From the NCBI GenBank assembly GCA_022747635.1, contig JAKTNV010000010.1:46872458-46936457 (forward strand): a stretch of 64,000 bases of DNA, read 5' to 3'. The notes under the pieces were generated by a model. The model was not told where the DNA came from. It ran no database searches and worked only from the letters and a program-made list of their open reading frames with translations. Position 1 is the stretch's first letter. Every line of letters begins with the position of its first letter. Source of the stretch: Hetaerina americana. Its lineage: Eukaryota; Arthropoda; Insecta; Odonata; Calopterygidae. Below are positions 33,125-45,790 of this stretch, piece by piece. A program made the position numbers and the translations under genes.

Positions 33125-33290
33125 CCGTATACTACCTTCCTCCCTCCATTCCGTCGAACATTCCTATCCTTCTCCTATCCCTTCCTCTTCTGCATATCGT
33201 TCTATTCTCTACCACAGTCTCCAAAATCTCACCAAAAAGCAAAATGCCCTCCATCCAACTTTCCTGCCTCCTTTGATTCACTCTTAACGA
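33125..33290 (-). mobile_element. LINE C-terminal fragment, 'GRDRRRIGMFDGM' tail, minus strand
   Basis: The minus-strand frame reads RRGRDRRRIGMFDGMEGGR with WMEGILLFGEI upstream. It parallels the fragments at 480-740 and 42480-42670 ('ILGKQGRGRNRMGMFDGM', 'KLGKRGRDRRRIVM'). The pyrimidine-rich look of the plus strand is a by-product of this Arg/Gly-rich tail. Confidence 0.55.
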
Positions 33291-33739
33291 TTCCCACTCC
33301 AACCCCCCTTCTAACACTTCCTCATTTTTCCTACGTGTAATAAACAGGAAAGAAAAATGATGAAGCGCTATATAGTATCGTATATGGTAGGAAAGTAATA
33401 TTTTCCATCTTTCTCCATATCCACATTCCAAAAGCTTCCATAATTGGAGTAAGAATTCAATAATCAAATATGAAATTTCCACCTAAGTTAAAGGCTATTT
33501 CACTTATGCTATGGCTTCTAGAGATATCACTAATTAATAAGGCATAGTACTAGTAATATGCTATGTAAAACATATTTGAAACAGTTTGTTGCGGAAAATT
33601 ATTCACACCTTTATTTTCAAAAGTTTATTACCAAATTTAGTGCTGCATGCATTTAATATACCGTGTTTATTCTAAAATATTCTAAGGTTAACAGTATTTT
33701 TAAATCAGGATACATTTTCCTTTTCGATTTTAACATTTG
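33291..33739. other. no recognisable feature
   Basis: AT-rich, nothing recognised. Confidence 0.4.
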
Positions 33740-33848
33740 GTATATGTGTATAAAATATATGTATACCATATATATGTATCTATATTTACATAATTATATA
33801 AACATGCTCGTATATATATGTATATATAACCATACATATATGTAAATA
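33740..33848. repeat. irregular (TA)/(TATG) simple repeat
   Basis: Alternating tatatg/tatata units. The open frame across it is low-complexity. Confidence 0.8.
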
Positions 33849-34799
33849 ATAAAAGATTAAATGCCTGGCACAAAAAATAGATACAAAAAAATTGCATTTT
33901 TCAACAAAACGATCGTTGACCGGTACAATCTAGCTGCAAAACTATTCGAGCTCTTTCCAAGCAATGTAAATATTATTAAAATAAATATGTAAGAATTTTT
34001 AGAATTCATAAATGTGAAATTTTATGCAATCATAGTATGTTAAATTTTCTAATCGTATGTGAAAATATCAAATTTCGAAAATTTATGCATACATGTAAAC
34101 TTAATATAGGTTACCAAATGGACTGCCAACTGCCAACTTGTAATACTTCCCAAAGTTAACAAGGATAAAAAATAATAATATCGTATTCTTTATAATCTAT
34201 TATTTTTCCTGTATTATTATCTAATCTACTCTTTTATGCTTAGAATATTTTTATGATATTAATTATGGAATTGCTCTATTCATTATTTAGCACTGTGGCA
34301 GATCACTCACGCCATAATAAATGAAGAAATAAGATAGTCGTTTTAATCTTGAAGCTGAAAGAGAGCTTGAATATCTTTGATTTGGAGGTATATCTTAGTA
34401 AGCTTTTCAACATTTTTGGAAATAATTTCAATGAAAATTTAAAAATCTTCTTTCATAGTCCACGTTTTAATGTCTTATATCAATTGAGCTCCTTCAGAAA
34501 ATGAAAACAATGCAATTATTTACGGTGAAATTTGGGCTAAACACATCAGAGAAAACTATTCATACCAATGCCATGCATGTAAATATTTCCTCCTTTGAAA
34601 TCAATCCTGATTCTGATCACACATTTGGAGAGTTGCTACATTTTTAATGAAAAAAAAGAATCCCTACCACCCCACTCCATCCGGTACATACCTAATTAAT
34701 CATGTTTGTGATTAAGATTGGAGAAGCAAGGGCAGCCGGAGATGATAGTAGAATAAAGTGATAAGCATGCCTCTCAAAGATTTTTGAAAGGAATTTCCA
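33849..34799. other. no recognisable feature
   Basis: Very AT-rich sequence with no recognisable element. Confidence 0.45.
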
Positions 34800-35560
34800 A
34801 AAAGCCCCGACAGAGATGAGAGTAAGGGAGGAAAATGAGACTTGGGGAGGACTGGTTTCATTACTTCTCAGCAAATTAATTGCCACTAAAACTGTTGAAT
34901 GGCCACTCCCGAAAGAGTATAGGACGAGGGGAGGGGAGAGGGAAAGGGAAAGGCGTGAGGAAGGGCAAAAAGGCGGGAGTTTAGCAGAGCGAGGCAGGAG
35001 AGGGTGGAGGTGGGAGGGGTCGGGTACCGAGATTCAGGAAGGGATTTAGATACGCACGCTCGCGGAAGGCGAGGGAAGAGCCGGTAGAAAAAGACTTAGC
35101 GAAGCGCGAGAAAAGACGATTCCATAATTGGGGAGCGGGGTTTTTGAAAGGGGTTCCCCGTATTCAATTTGGCGAAGGAACGACTCCTTGGAGAAAGGGG
35201 GGTGGGTTTCCAACGGGGATGAAGGAGGGTAGAGGGCAGGGATTTAAAAAGGGATTCGGTAGGAGGTAGGGGAAGGAGGGCTGTGGACAGAGAAGTGTGG
35301 AGCGTTAATCATCCGTGATAATAGAAGTAAAAACGGTGCTAAAAGCGAAATTAAGCGAATTTCATAGCGTTGCCATCTCGGAGCCTCTCCCATTTTCCCA
35401 AACGCCCTCGCCAAATATAGTCTAGAGTTGAGAATCAGGGAAAGTAATTGAGGACCACGATGTCTTTGAGGAGAGGAGGGAGAATCGGGAGAGAGAAACA
35501 AGAGTAAGAGGAAGGGGGTGGGTTCCGAGGGAAAATGGCTGAATCCGTGAGAAACGTATC
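34800..35560. repeat. polypurine tract (plus strand)
   Basis: Plus strand dominated by G and A (gaggggagagggaaaggg and similar). Short open frames are Arg/Gly/Glu-rich artefacts. It is GC-richer than its surroundings. Confidence 0.6.
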
Positions 35561-36839
35561 CCGGCTCGAGAGTCTGCTCAAAAACTTTTCAAAGTGAGTA
35601 GGTATTTCGTTAGAGTGAGAAAATGTTGATGAATATTTGAACACAGAAAAAAGTCAAATTAAAATTGTTTCAAATAGTGGAGAAGAGGTTAGTTGAGTGG
35701 ATGGACGTGGAGTCTGAGGGCGCCGCTAGGATGTTGATAGATTCCTCCTCTTGAAAATGGAATGAGTTATTTCGTCCTTTTATTTCCTTAAGATATTTTA
35801 AGTACCTAAATGCACTCAAACACCATGTGCTCGTCCACCTTGATGCAGAAGATATCGAACGTGATTCAATATACGGGGAAATATATACGTGGAAATAAAT
35901 ATTTGAAAAAAAAATGTTTTTTTTTAATAATCCCGAAGCAATTACCCCACTCTCAGGCAAACCTAATTGAAAGAATTTAATGTCACTAGGCAAAGTAATC
36001 AGAGAAGTTCGTGTTAATTTGTGTTTATTAGTGAACTTATTCAAAGAAATAATTATAACGGTAATAAAATGAAACGAAAGAAAAAGTAATATTTTTATTT
36101 CTGGAATTTTTCTAGCTGCTTATACTCCCTTGCCATGAATTTCAGAAATTTGGTTTGGATGGTATGAGAGAGATGAGTATATTTGCCACTATTATTTTAT
36201 ATTTCCAAAAGAGGAATTAATATGAGATACCGGGAGCATTGGCTCCATAGAGGTGGTTTTCGCCATACTTATGGTAAAAATGTAAAAGGTAAAGTATAAT
36301 TGAACCATTGTTCTGCGTCAGCAATTAGCAATACTATGGTACTTATCTCTTTGAATTTCTTTTCTTATCTCATTTGATTTTTGCAGTTACGCATTCTACT
36401 GAATGCTTTCTCATTAGCAGTTTTTCCCAGGTCTCCTTTGCTACTTCTAATCGCTAAGCTTCTTTTATCTCTAATTCCGATTATTAGGAAACACATTACT
36501 TTGCTGATCTGACAATACTCAGTATCAAACCGGTCACAAATAAATTTTGATACTGTGGAACGGCAAAGTATTTTCTTCGTTAATCATCATTAAGAGGTTT
36601 CACAAAGTAACTCCGTCACCATTTCATCTATTTTCGATGATTACTTTTTCATAATTTCATATCATCTGGAAAATACGCTCCATTCTATTTTAATGTGTTT
36701 AGTCGATTAATTCTGAGTATATGATAACTAAAGTTTGCTGAAGGTAGCACGCTGTCTCCCACATATAATTTCAGATATGAAGGTAGCTATTTATTTTTTC
36801 AGCCTAATAATGAAAATACGACAATTTATTACCAAAGAT
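35561..36839. other. no recognisable feature
   Basis: AT-rich, nothing recognised. Confidence 0.4.
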
Positions 36840-37925
36840 AACTTTATTTGTTTTCTTAATATACTCCATGATAATCAATACACTTTTGCATCAATGTACT
36901 CGAACCAATTTTCGTAACATTTTTTCCTCTCCGATTGAGGTACCTCCAAAGCATGGATTTTGAATGCAGCAATAGCTTCTTCAGGAGCCAAAAAATGTTG
37001 GCCATGCAATTTTTTCTTAATAAATGGGAATAAAAATAAGTCATTTGTTGCTAAATTAGGGATCTACGGAGGATGACCCATCAATTTGACGTTTTTGCCA
37101 GTAAAATACTCGTAGGTAGTTGTTTCAGCCGAACTGGGAGAGTTCATCATTGCCATGATGAACAATGATCCTTCGTTGCCACTTCTTTTTCCGTATTTCA
37201 CCAATTACTTCTGGCGAACAAATCCTCGCATACTATTTAGAATTCACGGCATCACGTTGCTCTAACGGTGCGGTTGCCACATGTTCAGTTATTCCGAATA
37301 AACAGACGATCATTTGCTTCGTTGTGCTTCGTACACGAATAACTTTTGTCGGATTTGGCTCGTCTTGGAAGATTCATACAGTGGATTGCTGTTTCGTTTC
37401 ATGCTCATACGCATAGATCCAAGATTCGTCACCTGTGTAGTTGTTATTCACAGTTTTTGTTGCACCACGATTGGTATTTGCTGAGCATTTCTTTGTCCAT
37501 TTGACACGAGTATCTTTCTGAGCTTTTGCCAAATTATGCGAGTTCCAACGCGAACAAATGTTTTCACAGCTAAATGTTTCTTATTAATGCTCATCATATT
37601 AATCCCCACGGATGCCTCAAACTCTCGATAAGTTGCTTGACGATCTTTCTTTACGAGTTCTTACACAGAATCTATTTTTTCTGGCACAACAATTGATTTT
37701 GGATGACCTTCACGACTTTCGTCACTGAGCGAACGGCGGCTATGATTGAATTCGTTATAGCAGCGTTTCACAGTGGCAAAAGACGGGGCTTAATCGCCAA
37801 AAGTGGAAGAAAGTCGATCAATGCACTCCTGTCTTTGTATCACACGTCGAAATTAGTAAAAAACGCACGTCGTATCGCATCGTCATCGCACGAAAGTGGT
37901 CACGAGTCAACTCCATTTTTTCGCT
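36840..37925 (-). pseudogene. mariner-like transposase pseudogene (old, many stops)
   Basis: On the minus strand, starting near 37920, fragments in shifting frames can be matched to a mariner transposase. A block equivalent to the first catalytic segment reads GDESWIYAYEHETKQQSTV, then NPTKVIRVRSTTKQMIVCLF. HHGNDELSQFG stands where HDNAP.H is expected. IFIPIY and EKIAWPTFF stand at the 'FLFPklK..l.G..F' site. A C-terminal 'ENWFEYIDAKVYYIEY'-like end lies close to 36850. The N-terminal helix-turn-helix is recognisable near 37740-37790 (CYNEFNHSRRSLSDESREGH). Several stops and indels make it inactive. It is a lineage different from the 1.3-kb twins. Terminal repeats were not found. Confidence 0.75.
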
Positions 37926-38035
37926 AAAGCAAAATTTTCGATCCCCAGTGAGCAACACAAGTTATGATCAAACTACGAAACGTTCTGAAGAAAGTTAGCG
38001 TTAAAGGGGTCAAAATTTTAGATAAAAACTTCAAA

Positions 38036-38060
38036 TGGCGCCTAAATCACTTAGGCGCCA
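38036..38060. repeat. short perfect hairpin
   Basis: TGGCGCCTA and TAGGCGCCA separated by 7 bases. Isolated; possibly the end of the mariner relic region. Confidence 0.5.
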
Positions 38061-38240
38061 ATATTGTTTTCAAGGCTAAATACATAAATAGCCACAACCC
38101 TCGTACATCCATAATTTCACAAACCTGTCCCCTCATTCCTTTTGTTTTCCCATGCTATAATTTTTTCCAATTATTTTTATTCCTCATATAGCATTATATA
38201 ACTGAAAATATTTTCGTAACTTTAATAATTAGAACTATTG

Positions 38241-38664
38241 GCCATTATTTTTATATTGGAAAATTTTTGAGCGAGTCCTTAGTGCCAGAAAATATATTCA
38301 TGTTTTACTACGGTGCTTAACAATTTGGAATTATGCAGACTAGACGTTATTTTGGAGTAAAGAGTGAATATATATGTGTGTAGCAATTTCATGAATGCAA
38401 TAGATAATTTACGAGAAAATTTAATTTTTGGGTCCTAAAAATTGGAGTACTTGCCATTATTTTTATATTGGAAAATTTTTGAGCGAGTCCTTAGTGCCAG
38501 AAAATATATTCATGTTTTACTACGGTGCTTAACAATTTGGAATTATGCAGACTAGACGTTATTTTGGAGTAAAGAGTGAATATATATGTGTGTAGCAATT
38601 TCATGAATGCAATAGATAATTTACGAGAAAATTTAATTTTTGGGTCCTAAAAATTGGAGTACTG
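38241..38664 (+). repeat. perfect tandem duplication, 2 x 212 bp
   Basis: 38241-38452 and 38453-38664 are identical as far as I can read (unit begins gccattatttttatattgg and ends aattggagtact). The flanks do not continue the repeat. No ORF or transposon ends are inside. It is either a very recent duplication or an assembly artefact. Confidence 0.9.
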
Positions 38665-40239
38665 AATTAAATTCCTCTGATTTGATTGTAATAATTTAGC
38701 AATGGACGGTAATAAAATCTATTTCTTTATTTTCAAAATTGTCCCCAGTTAGAAGGAAGATAAATTTGTTTTTTCAATCATCCTACAGTATTTTAGTTTT
38801 TGCGTCCGAATTTCATCCAAAGTGCGAGCAAAAATGTTGATTCAATATGGTTGAAATGGGTTTTTTGCTGAATTTTTTTCCTGATTACAGGGTTTTAATA
38901 GTTTCAATCGTGGCGGCCGGGATGGTCCCTTGGTAATTCTGGGCCATTAACTGCGCTCTCTAGAGACTGAGGAAATAATTTCTCCAAATCGATTTTACCA
39001 TGACGCTTTACGACTGCTCTTTGCTTTTTGAGTCGTGAGTTTGCTATTCGAGCGATCAGAAATTTACGAGAGAATTTATGCCTCCATAGCAAACGGTATA
39101 AGCCTACTTGTTGATTACCCTTGATGCAGCATTAGTTTTCTCGTTTATTTTTATGGTGAACACTGTATCAAAGTTTAACATGTAATTGTTGAACGCGTTC
39201 CCAAAAATCCCAACACGAATTTGCAATAACTTTTTCCATTGAATGTTATTCAGTAAGTTCATCATTTTTGTACTTAGCAGCTTTATATGTGCAGAACACA
39301 GCATCTCCTTACGTTATTATTCAATGAAACCAGCCATTAGAAATTTAAATCCTACTTTTTATTAAGAATTATTCCAAAAAAGGAAATGTTTCTCTCAGCG
39401 TCTAATTATTTGAAAAGATTTAGCGACAAAGACAATTATAAACCCCAATGTCCTTCGTGTATTCAGGAAGCATTTCCCTGAAGAAGCAGACACGAGAAAT
39501 ATAAAAAGATATTAACAATTTTCCACTGGATAATTTTAATAATGCGACCGGGTTTCGATGTATTACATTATCTTCAGGTAACAAAATAAAGACGGAAGTA
39601 CTGCCCCACAGTCACTGCGGTCGTTATGCGTAATATGACAGATGCTCATTTTGTAATGGAATATTTACAAATGGTTGTTTGATTCCAGCTCTGGGGAATT
39701 TTGATTGAACTCATAAAGAATTGCTGCTATGCAAAAATGCGTATATCTGATTCCAGAACGATATTTATTTCAACTTTTGAGCTCTATGATAAGTTCGTTG
39801 TTTATTTTGCTTATTGAATCGGGTTATTTTTATGTTATATTTTGGATACAAATTTACTGCTTAAATGTATATATGTATAAGCATCATCATTAAATGATAG
39901 AATATATAGTAATTTATAGTTGGTATCTTTGTATGCAATATAGTAATTTACAATAAGTGTACTTATGTGTGGGAAGACATATAGGTCAAGCAAAAGGAAG
40001 CTCACATGACACGTGAATATGTTTTTCACGGAACCGTCCAAAACCAACCTTATTAAATGAAATTGCTTGAATAAAATATGATATAATGTAAAACAAATAG
40101 TTTTGGTACAATTCAGGATTGTAGTTTTGATGTTTTCTTTGTTTAATTAAGATAACTTCTATATTATAAAAATGGTATCAGTATATAGATAAATAACCCC
40201 ATAATCTTCTATTCTTGTAGTTTTACTATTAATTTTGAT
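38665..40239. other. no recognisable feature
   Basis: AT-rich, nothing recognised. Confidence 0.4.
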
Positions 40240-40690
40240 AAAAACATGCGCGAGAGGGAAAAGAGATGGGTAGGTGTGATAAAGAGGTGAGAAGGAGGAG
40301 TAGTTTGAACGGCGAAGAAACAGGGATGGAAAGAGAAAAGGAAAGGAAACTAAATAAATGAAATTCAAGGAAAAAATAAGTGGGTGCCAGGGAAAAGGGT
40401 GGTAGCGAGGTATAATGTAAGTAGCACGAAGACGCCTGGTTCCGCTGAGAATGAATTGAATTTGGACTCTCAAAAGCAAATCTAAAGAGAGCCCAAATTA
40501 AGAAACACGAATCCATGAAAGGAAAATGAAAGGCACATACACTGGAAACAAAAAAATACGAATCTCGCCAGCTCTCTCCCTCTCTCTCTCTTTCTCCCTC
40601 TCTCTCCCTCTCTCTTTTAAACCTCTTTTCTCCACTTGTTCCTTTTCCACTGCCCGTACCTTTATCTCCCTCACAGTCTTGGAGATAACG
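40240..40690. repeat. polypurine then polypyrimidine tract
   Basis: GA-rich plus strand at 40250-40420, then (CT)n-rich at 40565-40680 with ctctctctctc runs. It is a skew switch like those at 21.3 kb and 25.4 kb but in the opposite order. Confidence 0.6.
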
Positions 40691-42239
40691 ATAATTGTTC
40701 CCTGCCTCTTTGATTCTTTACTCAAACTTGTTTATTTTTTGTGCAAAAGGAACCACTTAATTCCCATTTAGCTACGCTCTCAAATTTTAGCCGCTTCTCT
40801 TTTCATTTAAGAAGGTTCCGTTTTAAGAGTAAGAGTTTCAAATACGAGCAAAAGTTTCCTGATGAATATTCGTTAAAAGATGAGCCGCATTTCTTAGCAG
40901 CTGTAAAATTAAATGGTATATCTCGAATTATTTAATTAGGGCAGTCGACTTAGTGGTTTCATACGCCACTCAGATATATTTTCCTATGCATTTTACATCA
41001 CTGAAATATTTAGAGAGAACGGCAGGCGGAGGAATTCCGAAATGAATTCCAGTCTTTTCTGAAATACTTCATCCTAGAGAATTCTTCTGGAATTTTAATA
41101 CTGATGCTGGTTTAATGAATGGAAGTCACTTTCAGTAGTCGCACAAGTGGACAAAGTTACGGGTTTTTGGAATTAAAACATAATCAAAAGACACCTCTGG
41201 TTACCACGGTCAAATCATTTCCAAGCATTCACAGAAGTGAAATATTTTGTGCTTGTAAAATGTATTCTAATAGGCCAATATGTTAAATTTATTTTTAAAT
41301 TTTTTTCTTGTGCTATTAAATTATTTTGTAATAGTAGGGGAAAATAAAAACTCAAAATTAGAATATAGATCTAAGCAAAAGATGTTTTTGCAAAAACTAT
41401 AGATGAGATTTTGACAATATCTTTATCAAAGAAGAAGAAATTGTATCGGGAAAGCGGAGAGAAATATATATATTTTTTAATGACGAAATAATCAGGAGGG
41501 TAAAAATATTAATGATGGTTTCGAATGAATAACTTTCCATGAACTATATAGAACAAAGTAATGAACCAATTGCAGGCGCTCACATTTTGGAGGCTCAAAC
41601 CTCAAATAGTTCTAGTGTACAAACGTATCAGCAGAAAGAATACTATCTTTGGTCGAGAAAGAACATTTTTTACTAGGCGAAGCAGAAAGATGCTAAAGAC
41701 TGTTATAGGTAAGTGTTTATAAACAAATACCGTTTTCGTTTACTTAGACAGAGTGATTAATGCGCACAGTTACCAGAGACCGGATCCGGATTCAGACCAT
41801 AATTTGATCACAATGCTGTAAAACGCCAGTTCCAAGTGGAAAAAATTGGTAAACGGTTGAAAAAATGGAATGCAGAAGCATTAACCAGGTTGATAAAGAA
41901 GGAGTAACAGCTGGCTTCAGAGAAGATAATGAGTGAGGACAGAGATAGTTAAACAACGATAAAGGAGGGATAAAAAATGGTAGCACAACAAGCAAGGGAT
42001 ATCGAAAATGACCAACGAAATTATAGGAACAATAGGTATAAAAAGGACAAGGGACCAATATGTTACCGATGACGTGAATAAGAAGACAAGGTAGAAAAAA
42101 ACTAAAAATGTTGAAAAATAAACTGAGGTGGGAAACTATCACGGCTTTAAAAGCGAGGTGGTAGACGCATTGTATTAATATGCTAAGTTTACAGATGAAT
42201 ATTTTACAAATAAAATAAGATGGGTACAATATTGTCATG
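40691..42239. other. no recognisable feature
   Basis: AT-rich. 41790-42240 may hold very diverged LINE sequence but no motif could be fixed. Confidence 0.35.
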
Positions 42240-42670
42240 GAACTACTTGAGACTTTAGGACCAAGTGGGAGGAAGAGCTTGGGCTAATTCGTAGCATAAA
42301 TGAGGCAGGCATATGGTCGGAAGACTTTTTTACTCTAATTTTAGTTCACATCCCAAAACGTTACGCAGTAATCTGTGAAGACCTAATAAAAACAAATACC
42401 AATGCGGTAATAGGGAAAAGAAGGCTGGAAAAAGTGAAATGGACAGAAAAGAAAATAAACAAGGAAATTGTAGGTATAAATAAAAAATATGCATGGTGAG
42501 GAATGGGAGAAGGATACTGCTAAAACTGCAAAGGGGGTATGAAAGGTGGAAGCAGGGTATTTTGATTGGCGATGGAGTGCCGAAGGCTATGATAAAGAGG
42601 AGAAAGTTAGGTAAGCGAGGAAGGGATAGGAGAAGGATAGTTATGTTGCATGGATTTCATGGAGGAAAGA
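42240..42670 (+). mobile_element. LINE remnant: RT start joined to 'GKRGRDR' C-terminal tail
   Basis: 42255-42400 reads LIRSINEAGIWSEDFFTLIL followed by VHIPKRYAVICEDL. This corresponds to the 'i..lin..y.tg.iPedf..s.iipIPKK..a..C.d.R' entry of an RTE-like RT. INKEIVGINKK and then KLGKRGRDRRRIVM with a GGKKY end (42590-42670) follow, the C-terminal tail. The catalytic middle is missing, so the remnant is internally deleted. It runs directly into a TA array. Confidence 0.5.
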
Positions 42671-42676
42671 AGTACG

Positions 42677-42677
<1 letters not shown>

Positions 42678-42742
<65 letters not shown>
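42678..42742. repeat. (TA)n microsatellite
   Basis: Alternating TA directly after the LINE remnant. It may have grown from the element's tail. Confidence 0.95.
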
Positions 42743-45114
42743 AACAATTTTTATTGCTCTGGGAGCAAAGTCCCTTGGAGCAGAATACAGTTTACATTAG
42801 GTTTTGAAACCTATGGAGTGAAACTGGTTCTAAACTAGTGAAACAAGACATAATTTACGTATGGGGAGAGACAGAAGGGTTTATTCGTATTGTACTGTTG
42901 GACTTCATGCTGTGGAGAGGAAAATAAAGATATCTCTGTATTATCGTATAGTTTAAGAGCATAGAGAGTTCCAAAATGTGCAGGCAATATTAATGTAAGA
43001 ATTTAGATAAAGATATTATTCAAATATTATCCCTTAAAATTTAATGTGACATCGTTAAACTCTCGCCAATTTAATTTTATTGCATATTATTCATGTAAAT
43101 CCAGCTCGCCGAACGAATTATGAAATTGAGTAATGAAATAGTTAATAGGTGATAAAACATTGTGAGTACCGTGATACTGGTGAGCGGTGTTGGCCAATTT
43201 GTAAACATAAAAATATTAATCTACAATCTAAAAAGTTAAAGCCTCCCAAAAAAGGATTTGCAATAAAATTTATATTGCCATTAATTATAATGATACATTT
43301 ATTTTAATAACAAGCTTCCAACTACGATCAAATAAATAATTCTTCCATCTCTGTCGAGCAGAGAAACCGAGGGTTAAAACTAAAAATTTCAAAGAATTGG
43401 AGCAGAGAGTTATTTTGATACTCTGATTCTGACGCTACTTCCTTAAAAGATATGAGCTAATGGAAAATCAGCGTTAAAGAACATCAAATAAGAAACCTCA
43501 AATATATTCACAAAGCTCTCAAATTACAATCTTGTTCCTTGAGATCCCATCCAAACTTTGCAAAGGAGTGTGCTTGTTAGAGCCAATAAACTCTTGTCTA
43601 CGTTAACGTCAACCAGCGGGGAAGATTCTTCTTTGACTGACTTTCAATGCCTCAGAAATATACTCAAATTTTTTCTTCCATGTTGATTAACCATGAATTC
43701 CTCAGATAGTTTTAAGATTATTCATTGTTGCTTGTTAAAGTAAGTATCATTAAAAATATTATGAGTGAGTAATATATACTTATGCTTATTAAAACATTCT
43801 AACTCACAAGTGGAATGAATGAAATTATTTTTCTCGTTATTATAAAAGGCAAGAAACAAGAAAAAATGCCCTTACAGCCACAGCTTTTCACTGGATAGGA
43901 AGCGCCATTTTCATCTTTCATAGTGCTCAAACGGAATATAATGTGTACTTAGAATTTCATTGTGGCGTCACGGCTAGCGTAGAATAAATATAAAAGTAAG
44001 CTGCTACTTGAGCTGATTCGGTAAGCAAGGAATATTGGCACTTTAACATTTCTGGCTTTGATTGGAAAGAGAATGCTACGTAATAGACTGATTTCCGAAT
44101 CCGAAAACGGTGTCCCTTGATCTTGGAAGAAATTATGAGGAAAAAATATTGATTGAAGATTTAATTTTGACTTGGTGATCCTTTTATTAAAAATGATGGA
44201 AAAAGTGTGTCTTCCACGTACATGTTGGAGAAAGAATAAATACACGAGTATATCAGAATCATATGTTGAATTTCGGATCCCAATTGCCTCACACTTGGTT
44301 ATTAATAGTTTATTTCACCCCAACAGAAATTTGAACCAAGAGCTATGCGGTCTTGAAAAAGAACCAAGTGGTTTTGAAAAATATACATTATAGTAGAACA
44401 TTGTTTCGGCACTATTCGTACTTGCATAAATCTATTGTTTGATGAAATTAATAAGAAACTCATGCATACCCTTTCCTGCTCAAACACTGTTTGGAACTAA
44501 AATCATGAATTATAGCCGATCCAATGCGAATGGATTCATTTAAATATAATTTTTATCCATGGTAAACATTTTCTTAAGATTTTAAATTCATATGACCTTA
44601 ATTTATTTTCAAATAATACGTTTTAGATGAAGATTTGAAAGAATTTGCAATTGTAGAAGAATTTATCCAAAAAAGAAGGGAAATACTAATAAAAGAATTG
44701 TGCATAAAAAATACCCTTAAGAGTGAATGAAAGTCTGATAAACTGCATAGAGCTGGGATTTGGAATGAGATAGGGTTCCTGCCTTTCAAAAACCTCATTC
44801 AATATTCATGTAGAAGACATGCTGAGTAACTCCTTGGAATAAGAAAAAGGGTTGAGTGTTTGGCGGATGAAAGAAAACTGATTCAGATTTTCTGGTGATA
44901 GGGAAATACTGATTGATGTTTGCCAAACACTTCCAAAATAGGTTTATATCATTAGAAAGGAGAATGAGTCAACATGGAATCAGAATCAATGCTGTAAAGG
45001 CGAAAGTGACAATAATTAGTGATAGAAACAAATATATAAGGAGTATCTTAACGGAGGAATTGTGTAGTGTTTTAATGCCAGAATAACCATGGTAAACATG
45101 TCCATTCATAAGAG
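42743..45114. other. no recognisable feature
   Basis: About 2.4 kb of AT-rich sequence without a convincing gene. The frames at 43949-44245 and 44172-44393 overlap on opposite strands and match nothing known to me. Confidence 0.4.
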
Positions 45115-45215
45115 GATTTTTTCCGGTCCTCAATGGTGACGGGATACAGTGCCAAAGCAAAAATCGCGGGTTCGATGCCCGCCTGGGTATGTTTTCCCCT
45201 GTCTGTGCCTTCGTT
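45115..45215 (+). repeat. tRNA-related SINE fragment
   Basis: The B box GGTTCGATGCC sits inside a T-arm-like gcgggttcgatgcccgc (7-base loop). A weak A-box-like segment (tcaatggtgacgggatacag) lies about 50 bases upstream. No complete cloverleaf, so a relic rather than a tRNA gene. Confidence 0.45.
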
Positions 45216-45399
45216 GTTCGTAATTTTTATTAATTTGGAATCATTGTTAACAAATTCGATGTTAAGGAAAAAATTGCTGTTTTCGGACTATTGCTAAATA
45301 AATAAAAGAAAAGCTTTTATGTAGCAATAAGGAATGTGAGAAAGAAATCAGCCATGTACCATGTGTGAGTACTCTGATGTGCGGGTGTGGAGCATGTAC

Positions 45400-45790
45400 C
45401 TTGTGTGAGAGAGAGATGGAGAACCCCGGCTTTTGAGATGTGGGTATGGAATAAGTTGGAAAGAAGAACCCAAGTAGACAGAATGAGAAATATTACACGA
45501 AAAATGGGGTTAGTGAGCATAGAATACTTTTGAATGCTATTCATAAGAGGAAATAAAACTGTATTGGGCTAGATGTGAGGAAAAGGGATCCTGAAATGAC
45601 TATATAGGGAGCACTAAAGGGTAAAAAAGGGAGAAAGAGGCTGAAATTTATTGATGATACAAAGGAGAGAAGAAGGGAATAGCGGGAGATCAAGGAAGAG
45701 GTCTGAGAAAAGTGGCTGGAGACAGTGTTGGCATAAAGGACCTATCTCTAGACAGAACACCAACTGTGAAGAAGAGAAAATTGAATTAAA
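45400..45790 (+). mobile_element. LINE C-terminal fragment (RTE-like), degenerate
   Basis: AFEMWVWNKLERRTQVDRM (45435-45480) matches the 'aFEMWcyRRmlrIsW.drv' block that precedes the tail in endonuclease-RT LINE proteins. NITRKMGL and, after a damaged stretch, GRKRLKFIDDTKERR (about 45628-45675) give the 'GrgRkrlklldDlke' tail. Stops interrupt. 5'-truncated. Confidence 0.65.
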
